From assembly GCA_902806565.1 (NCBI GenBank), contig CADCXA010000029.1, positions 186,001 through 250,000 on the forward strand: a stretch of 64,000 nucleotides of DNA, read 5' to 3'. The position numbers and the translations under genes are program-made. Every line of letters starts with the position of its first letter. The first letter of the stretch is position 1. The notes beneath the pieces were generated by a model. It saw only the letters and a list, made by a program, of their open reading frames with translations. It was not told the DNA's origin and did not search any database. The stretch comes from Hypoxylon rubiginosum (lineage: Eukaryota > Ascomycota > Sordariomycetes > Xylariales > Hypoxylaceae). Shown here piece by piece: positions 22,747 through 37,600 of the stretch.

Positions 22747-25091
22747 CTATAGCTTTTCCTTGGGCGCAACCAGCTCTTCCACCTTGGCAAACTGGTAGTA
22801 ATAATCCAGGCTCTTGGGGTTGAGCAACGTGCCGCTTGGCTTGATGATTTGGCCCGAGACGATCTGCTTGACCGGCAGCTCAACTTTCTTCAGGTTGACT
22901 GTCGTCTATTTTCCCAAGTTAGTCACCCTTTATGTACATGTAAGTCAGGTACTAGGTAGATATAATCATCACTCACAGGGATTTCCGGTGTCTCGAACAC
23001 ATATTTTGGCACGTGTCTCTTCGTCAACTCTTTCTTGATTGCCTCCTTGACTTCATTTACGAGCTTCCTATCGAACTTGTGGTCCGGCCGCATCAACAAG
23101 AACAACATCACGCTCTCGTCGTTATCTTGCGGCCGCCGCTGACCAACGCATATCGAGTCGGCCACCCGATCCGCGAAATTCCTCTCCAGGACGGTATATA
23201 TCTCGGCTGAACCGAAGCGAACTCCGCTCGGGTTCAGGACGCCGTCTGCTCTTCCGAGGAAGGTCAGATTCTTGGTGACTGGATGGAATACGCAGAAGTC
23301 TCCGTGCGCCCACACGTGGTCGTACCGGGCGAAGTAGGCGGAGTGAAACTTCGATCCAGGCGCTGCTGCTGGGGTCTTGTCGCCCCAGAGAAATACCGGT
23401 ACGTTAGGGAACGAGGCGGTGGCTACGAGCTCTCCGGGTGTCCCATCTGGTACTTCTTTCCCGGGCCCCGGAGGCAAAAGCGAGTCATACAAGGCTAGTT
23501 TAATCCCGAGGGAGACTCCTTGCGTCCCACCTACATATACCGGACAGAGTTGATTGCCAATTCCGAAACAGCCCGCCTAGAATGGAGTTAGCAGGTGGTC
23601 AGTCAGTCAGTCAGTCAGTCATAAACAGATGCGGTAGAGCTTACAATATCTGTTCCTCCAGAGATGTTATTTAGCTGAACATGGGAGGGAAATCCCTTGT
23701 CGTAGAACCACTCGAATAGCTGGTCCGAGAGCACCATGCCGGTACTCGACACCGTTCGTAAGCTTGACAAATCCGTAATCTGCCTGGGTGAGATACCTGC
23801 CCTGGCGACTTCATAAAACCACCGAGGGCTGGTTCCCAGCTTCGTCACCTTCTGGTCCCCGACCAACTTGATAAATGTCTTAAGATCCGGCTGGAAAGGC
23901 GACCCGTCGTACAGGACGGCCCTCGCGCCAACCAGAAGCTGGCCGATGCACACCAGATACATGATCCATCCCGTAGTCGTGTACTGTAGCGATACGGTGT
24001 CCGAGTTGCAGTCTTCGTGGAGACGGGTCTCTTTGACATAGTTCAGGAGGACGCCGCCGACGGAGTGAACTATGGCTTTTGGAATACCGGTGGTGCCTGA
24101 TGAGTAGCAGATGAGGAACGGGTCATGAAAGGCGATCTGTGCGATTGGCGGAGGGAACGAAGGGTTTCCCTTCTGAATGAATGTTCCTAGGGGCTGAGTC
24201 TTGGGAATGTCGCTGATGTCCAAGGCATCTGTGAAACGGCGAATCGACACCATGCCGGAAAACCGAGTACAGCCTTTCATTCCAGCGACGACATCGGCCA
24301 TCTTCTGGCGCAGATCAACTCGTTTACCATTATAAAGAGCCGCGTCGTCCATGAAGATGTACTATCGTCAATAAGCAAGTTAATAATTACTAGGAAAAGG
24401 CATCATCATGTCATACCTTAGGGTCAACTTGAACTGTCCTCTGTAAGATACCTTGGACGCCCATGTCGGTCGAGCTGCTACTGAAGATGGCACCTAGCCA
24501 TCCTGTGGCAAGGAAGACAACTACTGTCTCAACGCTATTGGAACCAACGACGACTATTCGATCTCCTCGTCTCACGCCATTGGCATACATGGCTGTAGCA
24601 TAGAGAGTCGCGAGTTTCCGGAGCGTTACCCATGTGACATGCCTGGTCTCCGTAACGCCCTCCCGGACCTCGGTCAGGGCGATCTTGGAATCCTCTTTGC
24701 CTACCTTGCCATGGTGATCGGTAGGATCCCCAGGATTGCGAGACCAAAGGAGATTCTCAGTCCAATTGAGATGTACGCCTTCGAACCAACGCGGAATGGC
24801 GTCAATGGGCTTACTCTCATCGACCACTCTTGTGTAGGTACCCGTGTGGATGAGGTTTCCATATTCGAAGACTTCGGCGAAGAATTCTGAACGTTTAGTG
24901 ATAGAGAACTGGTATAGGTCTTGGAATGTCTAGTATATGTTAGCGAACAGTTAAATTGGTTGATTCGTACGCCGAGTCGCTCTTACCTTTAGCTTAAGAT
25001 TGTGCTTCTTGTTCAAACGTTGTATGAAGTCGTACATCTGCGTCTTTTCAGGATTGGGATGCTCCCATAGTTTCCTCGGGATAGGCGTCAT
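22747..25091 (-). CDS. AACS: Acetoacetyl-CoA synthetase
   Basis: Five exons (25091-24987, 24929-24417, 24361-23645, 23576-22977, 22905-22747), all joined in phase 0, give 697 residues. ANL-superfamily motifs are clear: the AMP/P-loop YSSGTTGIPK, the YTTTGWIMY motif, the NISGGTD loop before intron 3, and a late GRADG (hinge/A8 region) followed by RFGSAEIY. The N-terminal WEHPNPEKTQMYDF and FEGVHLNWTENLLW segments distinguish this family from acetyl-CoA synthetases. The enzyme activates acetoacetate to acetoacetyl-CoA in the cytosol, feeding sterol and lipid synthesis and leucine or ketone-body carbon use. The late catalytic Lys region is in the last exon (SGTLLNPKSLDYYYQF). It faces DUF2264 across a 1.36-kb divergent gap. 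Confidence 0.93.
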
Positions 25092-26446
25092 CTTGTTTAC
25101 TATTGTCTCTTGTTATCATTCGCTCTCACAGCGTCAATGGAAGCCAGCTTAGAATTGTCCTCGTACTTACCAGAGTTTCGGGATTCTTTATCTCCGTCGT
25201 ACGGACGATAATGTAACACCAACCATGGGGTAAGTAGCGGTTTACGGAGGCTCTCTCGGTAATCAGGTATCCTCTAACTCTTCAGACTCTTATTCTAGAT
25301 TGTTTTCTAGATATTTGATTCAGATTCAAGCAGATTCGTCCAATACACCGCCGTATTATTCATACCCCGGGTTCACTGTTACCTGTTACCGACTAGAGTC
25401 CGAGGAAGACTTTAGCTTCAGTGCTTATGGTCTTCCGTACTACTACTCCGCTGTGGTCCCCGCATCCCGCACTTTCCCCAACAAACTCCGCCTTTTGCTT
25501 CTTCCCAAATAATGTCCACCGTACGGAAACACTGTCCTTAACTGTGTATTTAGGTAAGCCAAATCGGCACATTGCAAGGCGGTATTGCTCTTACGGCGGG
25601 GAATGTTGCTGGCAGTTTAAAAGCTTCATAAAAGCTTCAAGTTAAGCTGAACGCTTCGACACGCTACCTTTTGAGCGGCAAGTATATCATCGCTGTCAAT
25701 GTACGGTGCTGTGTACAATATTTCGGTCTATATGCCATCAGACACAATAAGTGGCAAGCATACCTAGGCTTCAAGCTATAGAAGAGCGATTGACTAATAC
25801 CCATAGGATTTGGGTAAGTGCTCTACTTTCTAAATTAACATGTCTAGCGTCAACAAGATAACGTTGGTTAAGCCTAGGTATAATCTCTATGTATAGGTAA
25901 AGGCATAGACAAACATGACCGGTTATTCCTAACCAAGGTACACTTGAATGCGGTTTAAGAGTATGCTGTTCTCTACTTGTGATAAACCTCGGCTTGATAG
26001 ATTATTGATCTTCACTGAGCTCAATGTATTCAAGGTAGCATTGACGGTCTCAGTCGCAGAGCGGTTCGTCGCTTTAATCTGGGCCGAATCGGTCAAATCT
26101 TTGAGCTTACCTCTCATACAGAGCCTACATGCTCTCGGCTAGCTCCAGAATGGGACTATGTCAATTGGTGGGGATTTATGGACGAGTTCATCTGGGATAT
26201 TAGCCGCGAGAGCTCTATCACCCCACAATCTCCAAGCAACCCCCTCATGGAAGCTCTTGCAACATGGCGACTGACGAAACCAAAACCCCACGTAGCCAGG
26301 TAGGTAGGTTGGTAGAAGCTATGTATACTAGAGAGCTTTGGTAGGTCAACTTTCCCTTTTCTAGTTTCCCCTTTCACTTCAGTTAAATCGTTCCGTTCCG
26401 TCTTGAGCTTGGTCGTTCAGCTGTTAGTACTGTTTCGGTGCCCATA
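25092..26446. other. Divergent intergenic region between AACS and the DUF2264 gene
   Basis: 1.36 kb without a supported gene. An AGGTAGGTAGGTTGG block lies near 26300-26314, about 140 bases before the DUF2264 start. Short open frames on both strands here have no recognisable content. Confidence 0.5.
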
Positions 26447-28779
<2,333 letters not shown>

Positions 28780-29156
28780 CGGTCGCGACGAATGCTGGCA
28801 TTAGGGGTCCTACATGTGTGAAATCCAGGTGCCTTCTACATACTAGAGCTTGGAAGTCTAGACGAGGACCGTTATCTTGTTTGTTTATAGCTACCTAATA
28901 GTATGCTTTCTAAAAACTGACTGTACTGATGTGGTGACCCAACCATGTTGAATGCTTTTAGCCTCCCCCCTTTCTTTTGTAATGCAATGTGTTGTGCAAG
29001 TACCTGACGCCGATCAGCCGTGAAAAAACAAAAAACAAAAAAACTAGGCGCACGCCCAACTCGGTATAGGTTGAGTTTACACGAGTGCTGGAATTGCTGC
29101 ACTCCGCCCTGCCTCCCTCACGATGCTCTAGTCATTCGTCCGCAAGCTTCAGGGAT
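28780..29156. other. Intergenic between convergent stops
   Basis: 377 bases with an A-rich tract near 29022-29043. It should hold both 3' UTRs. Nothing else seen. Confidence 0.55.
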
Positions 29157-30594
29157 CTACTGCTGAGCAAAGCCACTTATGAACTCGGCGAGCTGCTCGG
29201 CGCTGGATACAGAGATAGAATTATAATTGGAGGCACGAATACCTCCGACACTTCTATGGCCCTTTAGACCGGTCAGCCCGCGAGCTGTGGCGTCCTTCAG
29301 GAACCTGGCTTCGGCGCCATCGGTGTCGCCGTCCTACCATTCTAATTAGCGCCTGCAACAGGGAATATTAAGAAGGGCGTGCGCTAGGGGAGTAGACTGT
29401 TACTTACTATGGTCACACGGAAGCAGATGTTCATCCTGGACCGAACCGACTTGTCTGGAACGACTCTGTAAACGGCTGGATGCGCCTCGAGAGCGTCGTA
29501 GATGATTTTGGCTTTCTGATTGGAAACCGCCTCCTGGCCATCGATCTTGTTCTCAGGGAACACTTTTAGCATCTTCTTGATCACCTGGCCGGCGATGTAG
29601 ACACTGCACTGTAACGTTAGACACTAGACACACACACACGCAACGGGATATGCAGTAGCGGGGATTCGTACTCAAAGATGCTAATCGTGTTATACAAGCT
29701 GTTATTCTTGGCGATGGTCTCGTACGAAAAGATGACCGGCGGAACCGGGAGGCCGAGCTTCCTCATTAAGGCTGGCGAGGGCTGCGGGCATGCCGGGGGC
29801 AATAGGCTCTTCTTGATGACGACTAAGGTTATCCCGGTCGAGCCGATATTCTTCTGCGCGCCGAAGAAGATGGCAGAGAAGTTCTTAACCGGAATTCTTC
29901 TCGACAAGATGTTCGAGGACATGTCAGCCACGACAATGGGACCTTCACCCTTTGAGTCGGGCCCTAGAATGTTGGGGAACTTGGGAAATTCGACGCCGTC
30001 TACTGTCTCGTTGTCACAGTAGTATACCATAGCAGCATCTTTAGACAAGTTCCATGTGCTCTCGTCCGGGATCTTTCCAAATTTCCCGTCGTTCACCTTC
30101 CGGGCATCGGTAGCTAGGTTGGTGTATTCTGGCCCAATGAGACGGCCAGCTTCCTGATAGGCTTTCAGAGACCATGAGCCGGTTACCAAGTAATCCAGTT
30201 TTAACTCGTCATCGATAGCCTTCTTGAGTGCTGCCATGAGCTCTTCTTGGTTTGCGTCTTTCTCATCTTGAGCACCCATCTGCTTCAAAATCTCAGCCTT
30301 TTTCCTGGTGACCCAGGCCCCGACAAGGTTGTAAACGGTAGCGGAAAATTCGCCACTTCCGCCACCCTGCATGAGCAGGACCTCATAGTCGTCAGGAATA
30401 TCGAGGTAAGTTGCCAGATCAGCCTTTGCCTCGTTGATGATGTCTGCAGCGTACTGAGAACGGTGCGAATGTTCCGCTATGCCTAGACCTGTGTCATTAT
30501 AATTTAGGAGAACCTGGGCGGCGCTCTCGAGAACATCGGTGGGTAGGAGTGCCGGCCCGGCACCGAAGTACGAGATATCAGCCCTGCTGGGCAT
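29157..30594 (-). CDS. SER1: Phosphoserine aminotransferase
   Basis: Three exons (30594-29672, 29603-29408, 29333-29157) give 431 residues. I chose the ATG at 30594 ([15 protein letters not shown]) over an in-frame ATG 15 codons upstream because the family starts directly with the substrate-loop motif. Class V aminotransferase features: [11 protein letters not shown], the PLP lysine in [12 protein letters not shown], and the C-terminal [22 protein letters not shown] with RASNYN that binds phosphate. The enzyme converts 3-phosphohydroxypyruvate and glutamate to phosphoserine in serine synthesis. The first two introns use GTACGA and GTAAGT donors. A perfect TGAGTCA word 136 bases upstream suggests general amino-acid control. 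Confidence 0.94.
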
Positions 30595-32722
30595 TTTGAT
30601 AGATTGGACGATGGCAAGGTTATAAGAGATCAGGAACAAGGGGATGGAAATAAGGAATCAAATCAAGAGCAATGACGTATTACGCCTTTTATATTTTATT
30701 TTATTTTGAGGTCAAACGATATAAGGAGTTGAGTCATTTGGCAGTCTGACTGGTCAAAAAAAGCCAATTGCTGATTGCAAGTGGAAACAGGTGACAACTG
30801 AAAACCTCCTACTTCGTATCCCGCCTTCTACCTACAAGGTAGGTACCTAGGCTGCTAAGTAAGGTAAACTCAGGTCCCGGACAAGTTCTTCCCCGACGTC
30901 GGAAGAACTAAATCAGATCCGGATGGTATAAAAAAAGAAATCGCGCCGCCAACTTTCTTCTTCTCCAGCATCGTATCGTACTAACCTCGAGTCAGGGAGA
31001 ATTGAAGATTGCGGGTCGGACTTATGATATAGCTCGAAATAGTACCAGGAGAGGTCTCGTAGACCAAGACTAGACGAAGATTTGAAGGAGACGATAGTAA
31101 ATTCCATTGCTACGCTACACATTGTCGATGCTCCGTCGATGCTCCTTCGATACTCCTCGGAGATACTACACTGCTCAACATATTTTACACCGCATGCATT
31201 CTGCATGAGCGTGATAGGGGTTTCAAAACAAACAAGCACGCACACATATCTTCGATTTTCACTGTTCTACACACATTGTGAATAGAGTAGAGGATTAATT
31301 CCTCGCGGCCCCCAACCCCCAACAGGCCCCTTAACAGAAATCTCATAAAGTGAGATTGGCCAAGGTTTCCCCAGATTCGACTAAATAAAAAAAAGAGGGT
31401 ACTACAAGAAATGGTCGAGACACGATGTGATACTATATTGAGGTGTTGTTGCATTGCATCTGTGATATCCGAGATGGCTGCCGAAACTGAACTGACACTA
31501 CTACCTCGGCCGTGGTGAAGATCCCGGCGCACCCCAACTTACCCCAGGCTCCCTCGGGCTCCTTCAGGGCCTCCCAAGCCTTCCCAAGACAGCACCCGAC
31601 AGGTCAATGTCTATTCTTACTCAGTCATTACAAGGGCACATATATTGTCTGACACTGACACCTTTGGTTCCCCAACTGCGGTAGCAAACGGAATTTGTCC
31701 CATGCCTACCTGTCTGCCTGTCCATCCTCACTCGACCTCATATTGGGATGACAGCACCTTTCTCATAGGTCTTCCTATACCCACCTCCTCTGCGGCTGTA
31801 GCCTATGAGGTGGGGTCAATGATCTTCCTGGCGTTGCTTTTGGTTCCTTTCGGGATGTGTCAACTGCCGGATCTCCAGCTAGGGGGGAAGACTTAAAGGC
31901 GAGGTAAACTGATCAGTAGAAAGGTAGGCAGGTAGGTAGTCACCGAGCGATATGTGTATAAGACGAGACGTATGAAGCCTACCCTAATCGACTTGCCAAT
32001 GGAACGCGGTGCTGCTGTGTAATACGGCGACATAATATAACTGCTTTAGGTATACATAATTCCACCTGTCTCTTGATGATTGGGATATAGACTCGACGAC
32101 CTCCCCTTCGAATAACTATCGTGATCCGGGGGACCTGTCATGTTGGGGGAGAGACCTCTACTACCAGAGAGAAATCGACCATCGGTTGACGTCTTTTCAC
32201 ATTACGATCGATTACGGTTCTGGTATGCCGAATTACTGGCAGAATCAGTGTTTTGTTCAGTAGTTGTCTAGTTGCTGAGCTGTCTACGGTGTCTACGGTT
32301 TGAAACGATCCTTGATACTGAACGAAGGGGCAAAAGACCGAGACCGAAAAAAGCAAAAGGGCGGAAAATGGCCGAGAGGAAGGCCGCCGAGTCTTCGGGT
32401 CCAGCACGACATTCTCATTCAATTCCTGCAGCGTCTTTCCGTGCGTACACCTTAATTCCTTAGTACCTATTCCTATTCCTATTCCTATCCCCTATCCTTA
32501 TCCCTACCTACCTCGGCCCCTTACCTAAGCTTTTCCATTTCCCCTTGTGCTGCGCGACTTTACGCGGCCGAATTTAATGACGAGGTGACAAACAATCACT
32601 CTCCAACATTTCTTTATAGACTTGATACCAACCTAACCTACACCGAGCTACCGATCCCGCTCTGAGATGCCAATCCCTATTTTTCTGGGCTAGATGCTGC
32701 GTCACCGACGGAATTCCGACTA
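30595..32722. other. Divergent intergenic region between SER1 and the SDR-like gene
   Basis: 2.1 kb. A T/A-rich tract (TTTATATTTTATTTTATTTT) lies at 30688-30707 near the SER1 promoter; a CTACAAGGTAGGTACCTAGG block sits near 30832-30851; a (CCTATT)n tract is at about 32466-32487. No supported gene. Confidence 0.5.
30730..30736. promoter_or_regulatory. Candidate Gcn4/CPC-1 site upstream of SER1
   Basis: TGAGTCA matches the palindromic bZIP consensus TGASTCA and lies about 136 bases before the SER1 start codon, a usual distance. Serine biosynthesis genes are classical general-control targets. Such a word is expected a few times per 64 kb by chance, so position is the main support. Confidence 0.5.
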
Positions 32723-33915
32723 ATGAATCGTGTTGTAGCGACGCACAATTCCCCGCGAGCATGGTTCATAACTTCGTCATTGACTCCTTTGGCCGTCCGA
32801 TTGATAAGGCAATTGCTCACCCACGGTGACTACGTCGTCGCCTGCTTGCCGCCGCACGAAATCGAGCACGATGATCGCAGCGCCGAATTTCGCGAGCTGG
32901 TCAATGAGTGCAAGAGCAATCGCAAGGACCGAGAAGGCTGGAAGGATCGCATTCGAAGCATACGTTGCGATGGTCGCGTAATGGGTCAATGCAGTGCCGC
33001 TGTGGCGGAGGCCAAGCATGTATTCGGCCGCATAGATATCCTGCTGTGCTGCACCTCTGAAGGTATGCAAGCTCCTTTTCTGCGCGCAGCCCGTTCACCC
33101 ATCTATACGCATTCGCGCGGGGTAAACATGAATTCTTACACGATGATTATGTCCAAACAGCCGTTGTTGGAACCGTCGAGGAGCTATCTACGTCGCCGGC
33201 AACACAGAACCTGGTGCGCGACCAGTTCGAGACTATCTTCTTCTCCCAGGTGAACTTCATCAAAGCTTCGCTCCCGACGTTTCGCGCGCAACACACCGGT
33301 CATATCATGATTCTTACGAGTATCGGCGGGCACATAGGCACGCCCGGGATGTCCATCTACACGGCGGCGACATGGGCGCTCGAAGGCTTCTGCGACTCGC
33401 TAGCCTACGAAGTTGCGCCGTTTAATATCAAAGTGACCATAGTGCAGCCTCACAAGGAGATCCAATCTCTGACCAACAAGATTGTCTTCTCGCCGTCGCT
33501 GGCGCATTACGATAGCGAGAACAACCCGGCGCCGAGCGTCAGGGACATGCTCACAAACGTACTCAATCTAAACCCGGAGACGGCTATGGAGCCTTCGGAA
33601 ACGGAAATCATCCAGCGGTACCCGAAGCTTCCCCCTTCTTCGATGGACCGTCTCGTGGGCGAGACAGTATACGCCCTTACGGCCATCGGCGGGCACGAGA
33701 ACCCGCCGGCGCGCCATATTGTGGGATTCGAGGGGGCCGAGGCCGTAAAGGAGAAATTAAAAACAGTAACGGAGGAGCTCGAAGACTTTGTAGAAGCGAG
33801 CGTGGCGGTGGATATCTTCGAGTCGGAGCTGAAAACCGAGGCAACGCAAGGTAAGGCCAAGGCTGAAGACAAACCTGAAGGAACTGGGGGTCCGTCAAGT
33901 ATCGCGTCAACGTAG
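32723..33915 (+). CDS. Short-chain dehydrogenase/reductase-like protein with degenerate motifs
   Basis: Two exons, 32723-33062 and 33161-33915 (98-base intron, GTATGC...ACAG), give 364 residues. The fold is SDR: DILLCC at the end of beta-4 (about residues 105-110), HIMILTSIGGHIGTPG with Ser167, SIYTAATWALEGFCDSLAYEVAPFNIKVTIVQP with Tyr180. The Ser-x12-Tyr spacing is canonical. However the nucleotide-binding TGxxxGxG is replaced by TSSLTPLA (residues 17-24), the NNAG motif by CCTSE, and the catalytic Lys four residues after Tyr is Thr184. The C-terminal 60 residues are an acidic, lysine-rich extension. Catalysis is therefore doubtful; a binding or regulatory role is an inference. It is followed at once by a 10-base tandem repeat. 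Confidence 0.85.
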
Positions 33916-34679
33916 AAAATAGACACGGTTGGTATCATAATTGGTTATGAAAGGTTATGAAAGGTTATGAAAGGTTATGAAAGGTTATGAAATAGTCACG
34001 ATGCGTGACATGAAATTGTATTCTCGAAGAAGATCCTGGGTCCATGTCTGCAAAAGAGCTATCGTAGTAATCGGGTTGCTCTGAAAGAATATTGTTAGGT
34101 ATTGACGAAAGCCCTTGAACTTGGCTAATAACCCTTCGTACATTTCTTCCTTTCTTATCTTCTTATTTTTCTTCATTTTAATCTAAGTACTTGGTCACGG
34201 GCTGATGCGTCACAGTGAAGCTGTCAAAATTAATCAAAATTGGATAAAAAATGATTGATCATCTTTCCTTGTACCTTCGTACCTGTCAACCCCAGACGGG
34301 ACTTTCTTGTTTGGGATTATCCCTGCTCCCTGGTCATAGCTCTGATTGGTCAGTTTTCTGCGGCCTGCGCACGAGGCTCAGGAGCTTGGAACTTGGGCTT
34401 CGCATCATCACTCTCGGTTGCGAAGAACATTGCCTTTAACCCATGATACCTGCGTATACAACGCGTGATTTGCAGCTTGAGGGTTCAAGATTCTTTTCTG
34501 CGGCTGAATTAGTTCCTGTAATCGAATAAGCAGTACCCATACTGCACGACGTTTGCGACCGCATGCGAGTTTCGCGAAACAGTCAAACGAGCCGTTCCGC
34601 CCCTCGATATCCATACCCCCGTTTCGATAGGCATGCGGCTGTTCTGTTATGTTGGTCTAAAGCCTAGACAGATGTCAGG
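33916..34679. other. Intergenic, SDR-like 3' side and TRS120 promoter
   Basis: Apart from the 10-base tandem repeat near the left end, nothing stands out. An A/T-rich stretch at 34140-34180 could serve in termination. No gene seen. Confidence 0.5.
33943..33992 (+). repeat. 10-base tandem repeat, five copies
   Basis: GGTTATGAAA is repeated five times without a mismatch, starting 27 bases after the SDR-like stop codon and therefore probably inside its 3' UTR. Confidence 0.95.
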
Positions 34680-37600
34680 ATGAGCCTGGACTTCATGCTA
34701 CCCATCGCCCCGGCGAGGGTACGGGCATTAGTCTTACCCATCGGCCAGATTAAGCGAGACAGATTCTCTTCTTTCGTCGAGAGACTTAATGAGGAACATG
34801 TTGTCTACCTTCGCGACATCAGCGCCGATGGGCGACCAAACCGGAGTATGCCATTCTGAAACACTTAAAAATACATCAAGAAATGCAAGGCTAACAACTC
34901 CCTGCTTAGACATGTTCTCTCCTCTCGCCTTCCCTGATGGCGCCATGTTCTACGATCTCCTCACCCACGTGCCGCCTCCGTCCCACCGCGCCTTAGCTCC
35001 CTTCGAACTTTTTCGCGAACCTCTCGCCCTTATTGCTATCGCTGATGGACATGAGCTTGAGAATGTGGCCTTTAGCAAGAGGCAGTCGGCCAACGGCTAC
35101 GCGCCGACCATGGCGGAGAGGAACGTAAGGACGTTATACCAAGAACTCGAAGAGTTGAGGGACACATACCCAAACGTCCTCACTCATCAAGTGCTGATAT
35201 TCGATTTCGAACCACACGCCGACAATGCAATACCCATTCCAGAAGGTATCCAAACGATCCCGCCGGTGGAAAGCTCAAAGAGAACTACGATAAAAACTAT
35301 AATGTGTGACATATCATCTCTATTGCTGGCGGAGATGACAACTCTTGCCAAGTCTTTTGAGGGAATGACATCTATAGATTCGCCGGGCCAAGCTCCCACG
35401 AGGCCTGGCCTTAATGGTACCTTTTCTTGGACTTCGGACGATGCAAACCCAGCAGGGCGGCGGAATTCCCAATACGCCGTATCTACTGTTACGAGATCAG
35501 TCTCTACCAGCGGCGCCCAGGATAGGAGCCAAGTCCGGATGTCAATGCCAGTGCCCTTCAAGTCACTCCCGTTTGGATCTGGTAGCTCGACCCCTTCAGC
35601 GCGACCCACGACCCCTGTTCGTAGTGGCTTATCTAACCCGCCAACTACATTTGATGACATTGCCAGCGCGAATGGAAGCAGTACGGACGTGACAATTTCT
35701 GAACAGGGAGCAACATCTAGACCGGGTTCAGCTGGAGGCATGAAGGCGCCGAATCAAGACAAGATGTCTATTCAAGGCTTCGGGCCTGGCGGTTTAAATG
35801 AGAGATGGAGAAACAAGGGCCGAGGGCGAGTGACGATCCTAGTGGGGTCTCTATACCTCCAGGCTGGTCGGTGGACCGATGCCTTAAAGGAGCTGATCGA
35901 AGGTGCAACGATTGCGAAATCTATCAACGACCATCTTTGGCATGGTAAGGCGCTCGAGCTTGTTACTATCTGCCTGCTCTTGCTTGGCTGGATCGGTGTC
36001 GAGTTTCAAGTGCCTTCAGTGTGCTTCCCTACGAACGACAAGTCCATTAGTAGCATATCTAAAGGCCCAACCGCCGAGGAGGGAGATCCTGATCAACCAA
36101 AGCACCTGCGAAGTCTCAAGACCATTTTACCAGAGCTATTGGAGAGAATAATAGGATTGTATTCGAGGATATCTGGCGAACAACTTCCCCCGCTGCCACT
36201 ATCAGAGTCCGTCATTCGATTTTGCAGTCTGCTCACGGCTCTTCATCTCTGCGAAGGCAAGCTTGACAAAATATCCCTGGAAAGTATAGTGTTCGGAAAA
36301 TGGCCTACAAAACCCCTAAATACATCACCTCGCCTAACGATCTCACCTCCGCGCTCTCAAATTGCAACTCTATTATTCAAAGCGTTCCCGTCGTCGGCGC
36401 CCGAACTACTTACGACGGTAGATCGTGCGATCATTCTCAGTGGAATTGCGTCTATCCTTGGCTCATTAGGGTTTCATAGGAAGAAGGCTTTAGTTATGCG
36501 AGAGTTGGTTTCGGTATTAATCGGAGGACTAGTCGAGGCGAGAACACGAGGCGCTGCTGAAGTTGGTATTCACCCAGCAGCTGGCTTAGTAGCTCTCAAC
36601 GCTGCTAACGGCCATGGGAATGGCGCCGGGGCTCTTGAGCTCGGCGAGGGGGATATAGAACATGGCATCGACGCGTTTCTTGGGCTGCTGTGCAAGACCT
36701 ATGGAGTAGTCAGTTTTGACGATGCCGTTCGTGAACCTTCTAACGAACCGCACCCGGTAAGTGATACGGATGCTAGCGTCATCTCGAGAATTCAGAGTCA
36801 GTCCTCAGCTAGACAGTTTGGGATCAGCAATGTCAAGCTTAACATTCTTCGGGCTTGTATCAACTTCTCTGAAGCTTTACCAGATTTCAATGGAGTACTA
36901 AAATACTCGAGCGACCTGTTGCGCACTGCCGGAAGTGGTGTTGCACCAGGACCGCGTCGGGAAGATGCAGCTTCGATAATCACAAGAGATGAGCAGGTCA
37001 GATTGGCAACTAATATTTCCAAAACATCCAGCCTGTCGCAAAGATTAGGTCTGGGGCACCTGGCCGCGGAATACTGGGACGAATTTCTCGTTCGGGGAAT
37101 AACACTAGATCCCTTGCCGCCGACGAGAACACCCATCCCACATTCCAAAAATGTCTTGCCCGGTGTAACGGCCTCACGTACCTCGCAAGATGTAAACCCT
37201 TTCATCTATAACCCCTTCATAAGAGCAGCAGATAAGGCGGCAGTGGAGAGGACACTTGTTTCTGGAGAAGCAGCAACATTCAGAGTCACGCTTCAAAATC
37301 CTTACGAAATCGACGTGGATATCGAGAGCATCAAACTGGATGCAGAAGGAGCCGATTTCGAATCGTCGAATACTAGCACAATAATAGGCCCGTATCGTAC
37401 ACAGATGCTGAAGCTCTCCGGGACACCGAAAGCTGAGGGCCCCTTAAAAATTACCGGAGCCGTTGTAAAAGTGCGCGGATGTCGCGAGAGGAGATTTCCC
37501 ATCTTTCCTCAGCCGTGGGCCCCAGATACGGAAACAAAGATTAAGGGGATTGGATTGGCGGCACTGGAGCAGAACAAGAAACTGCCTTTCCCTGGACCTC

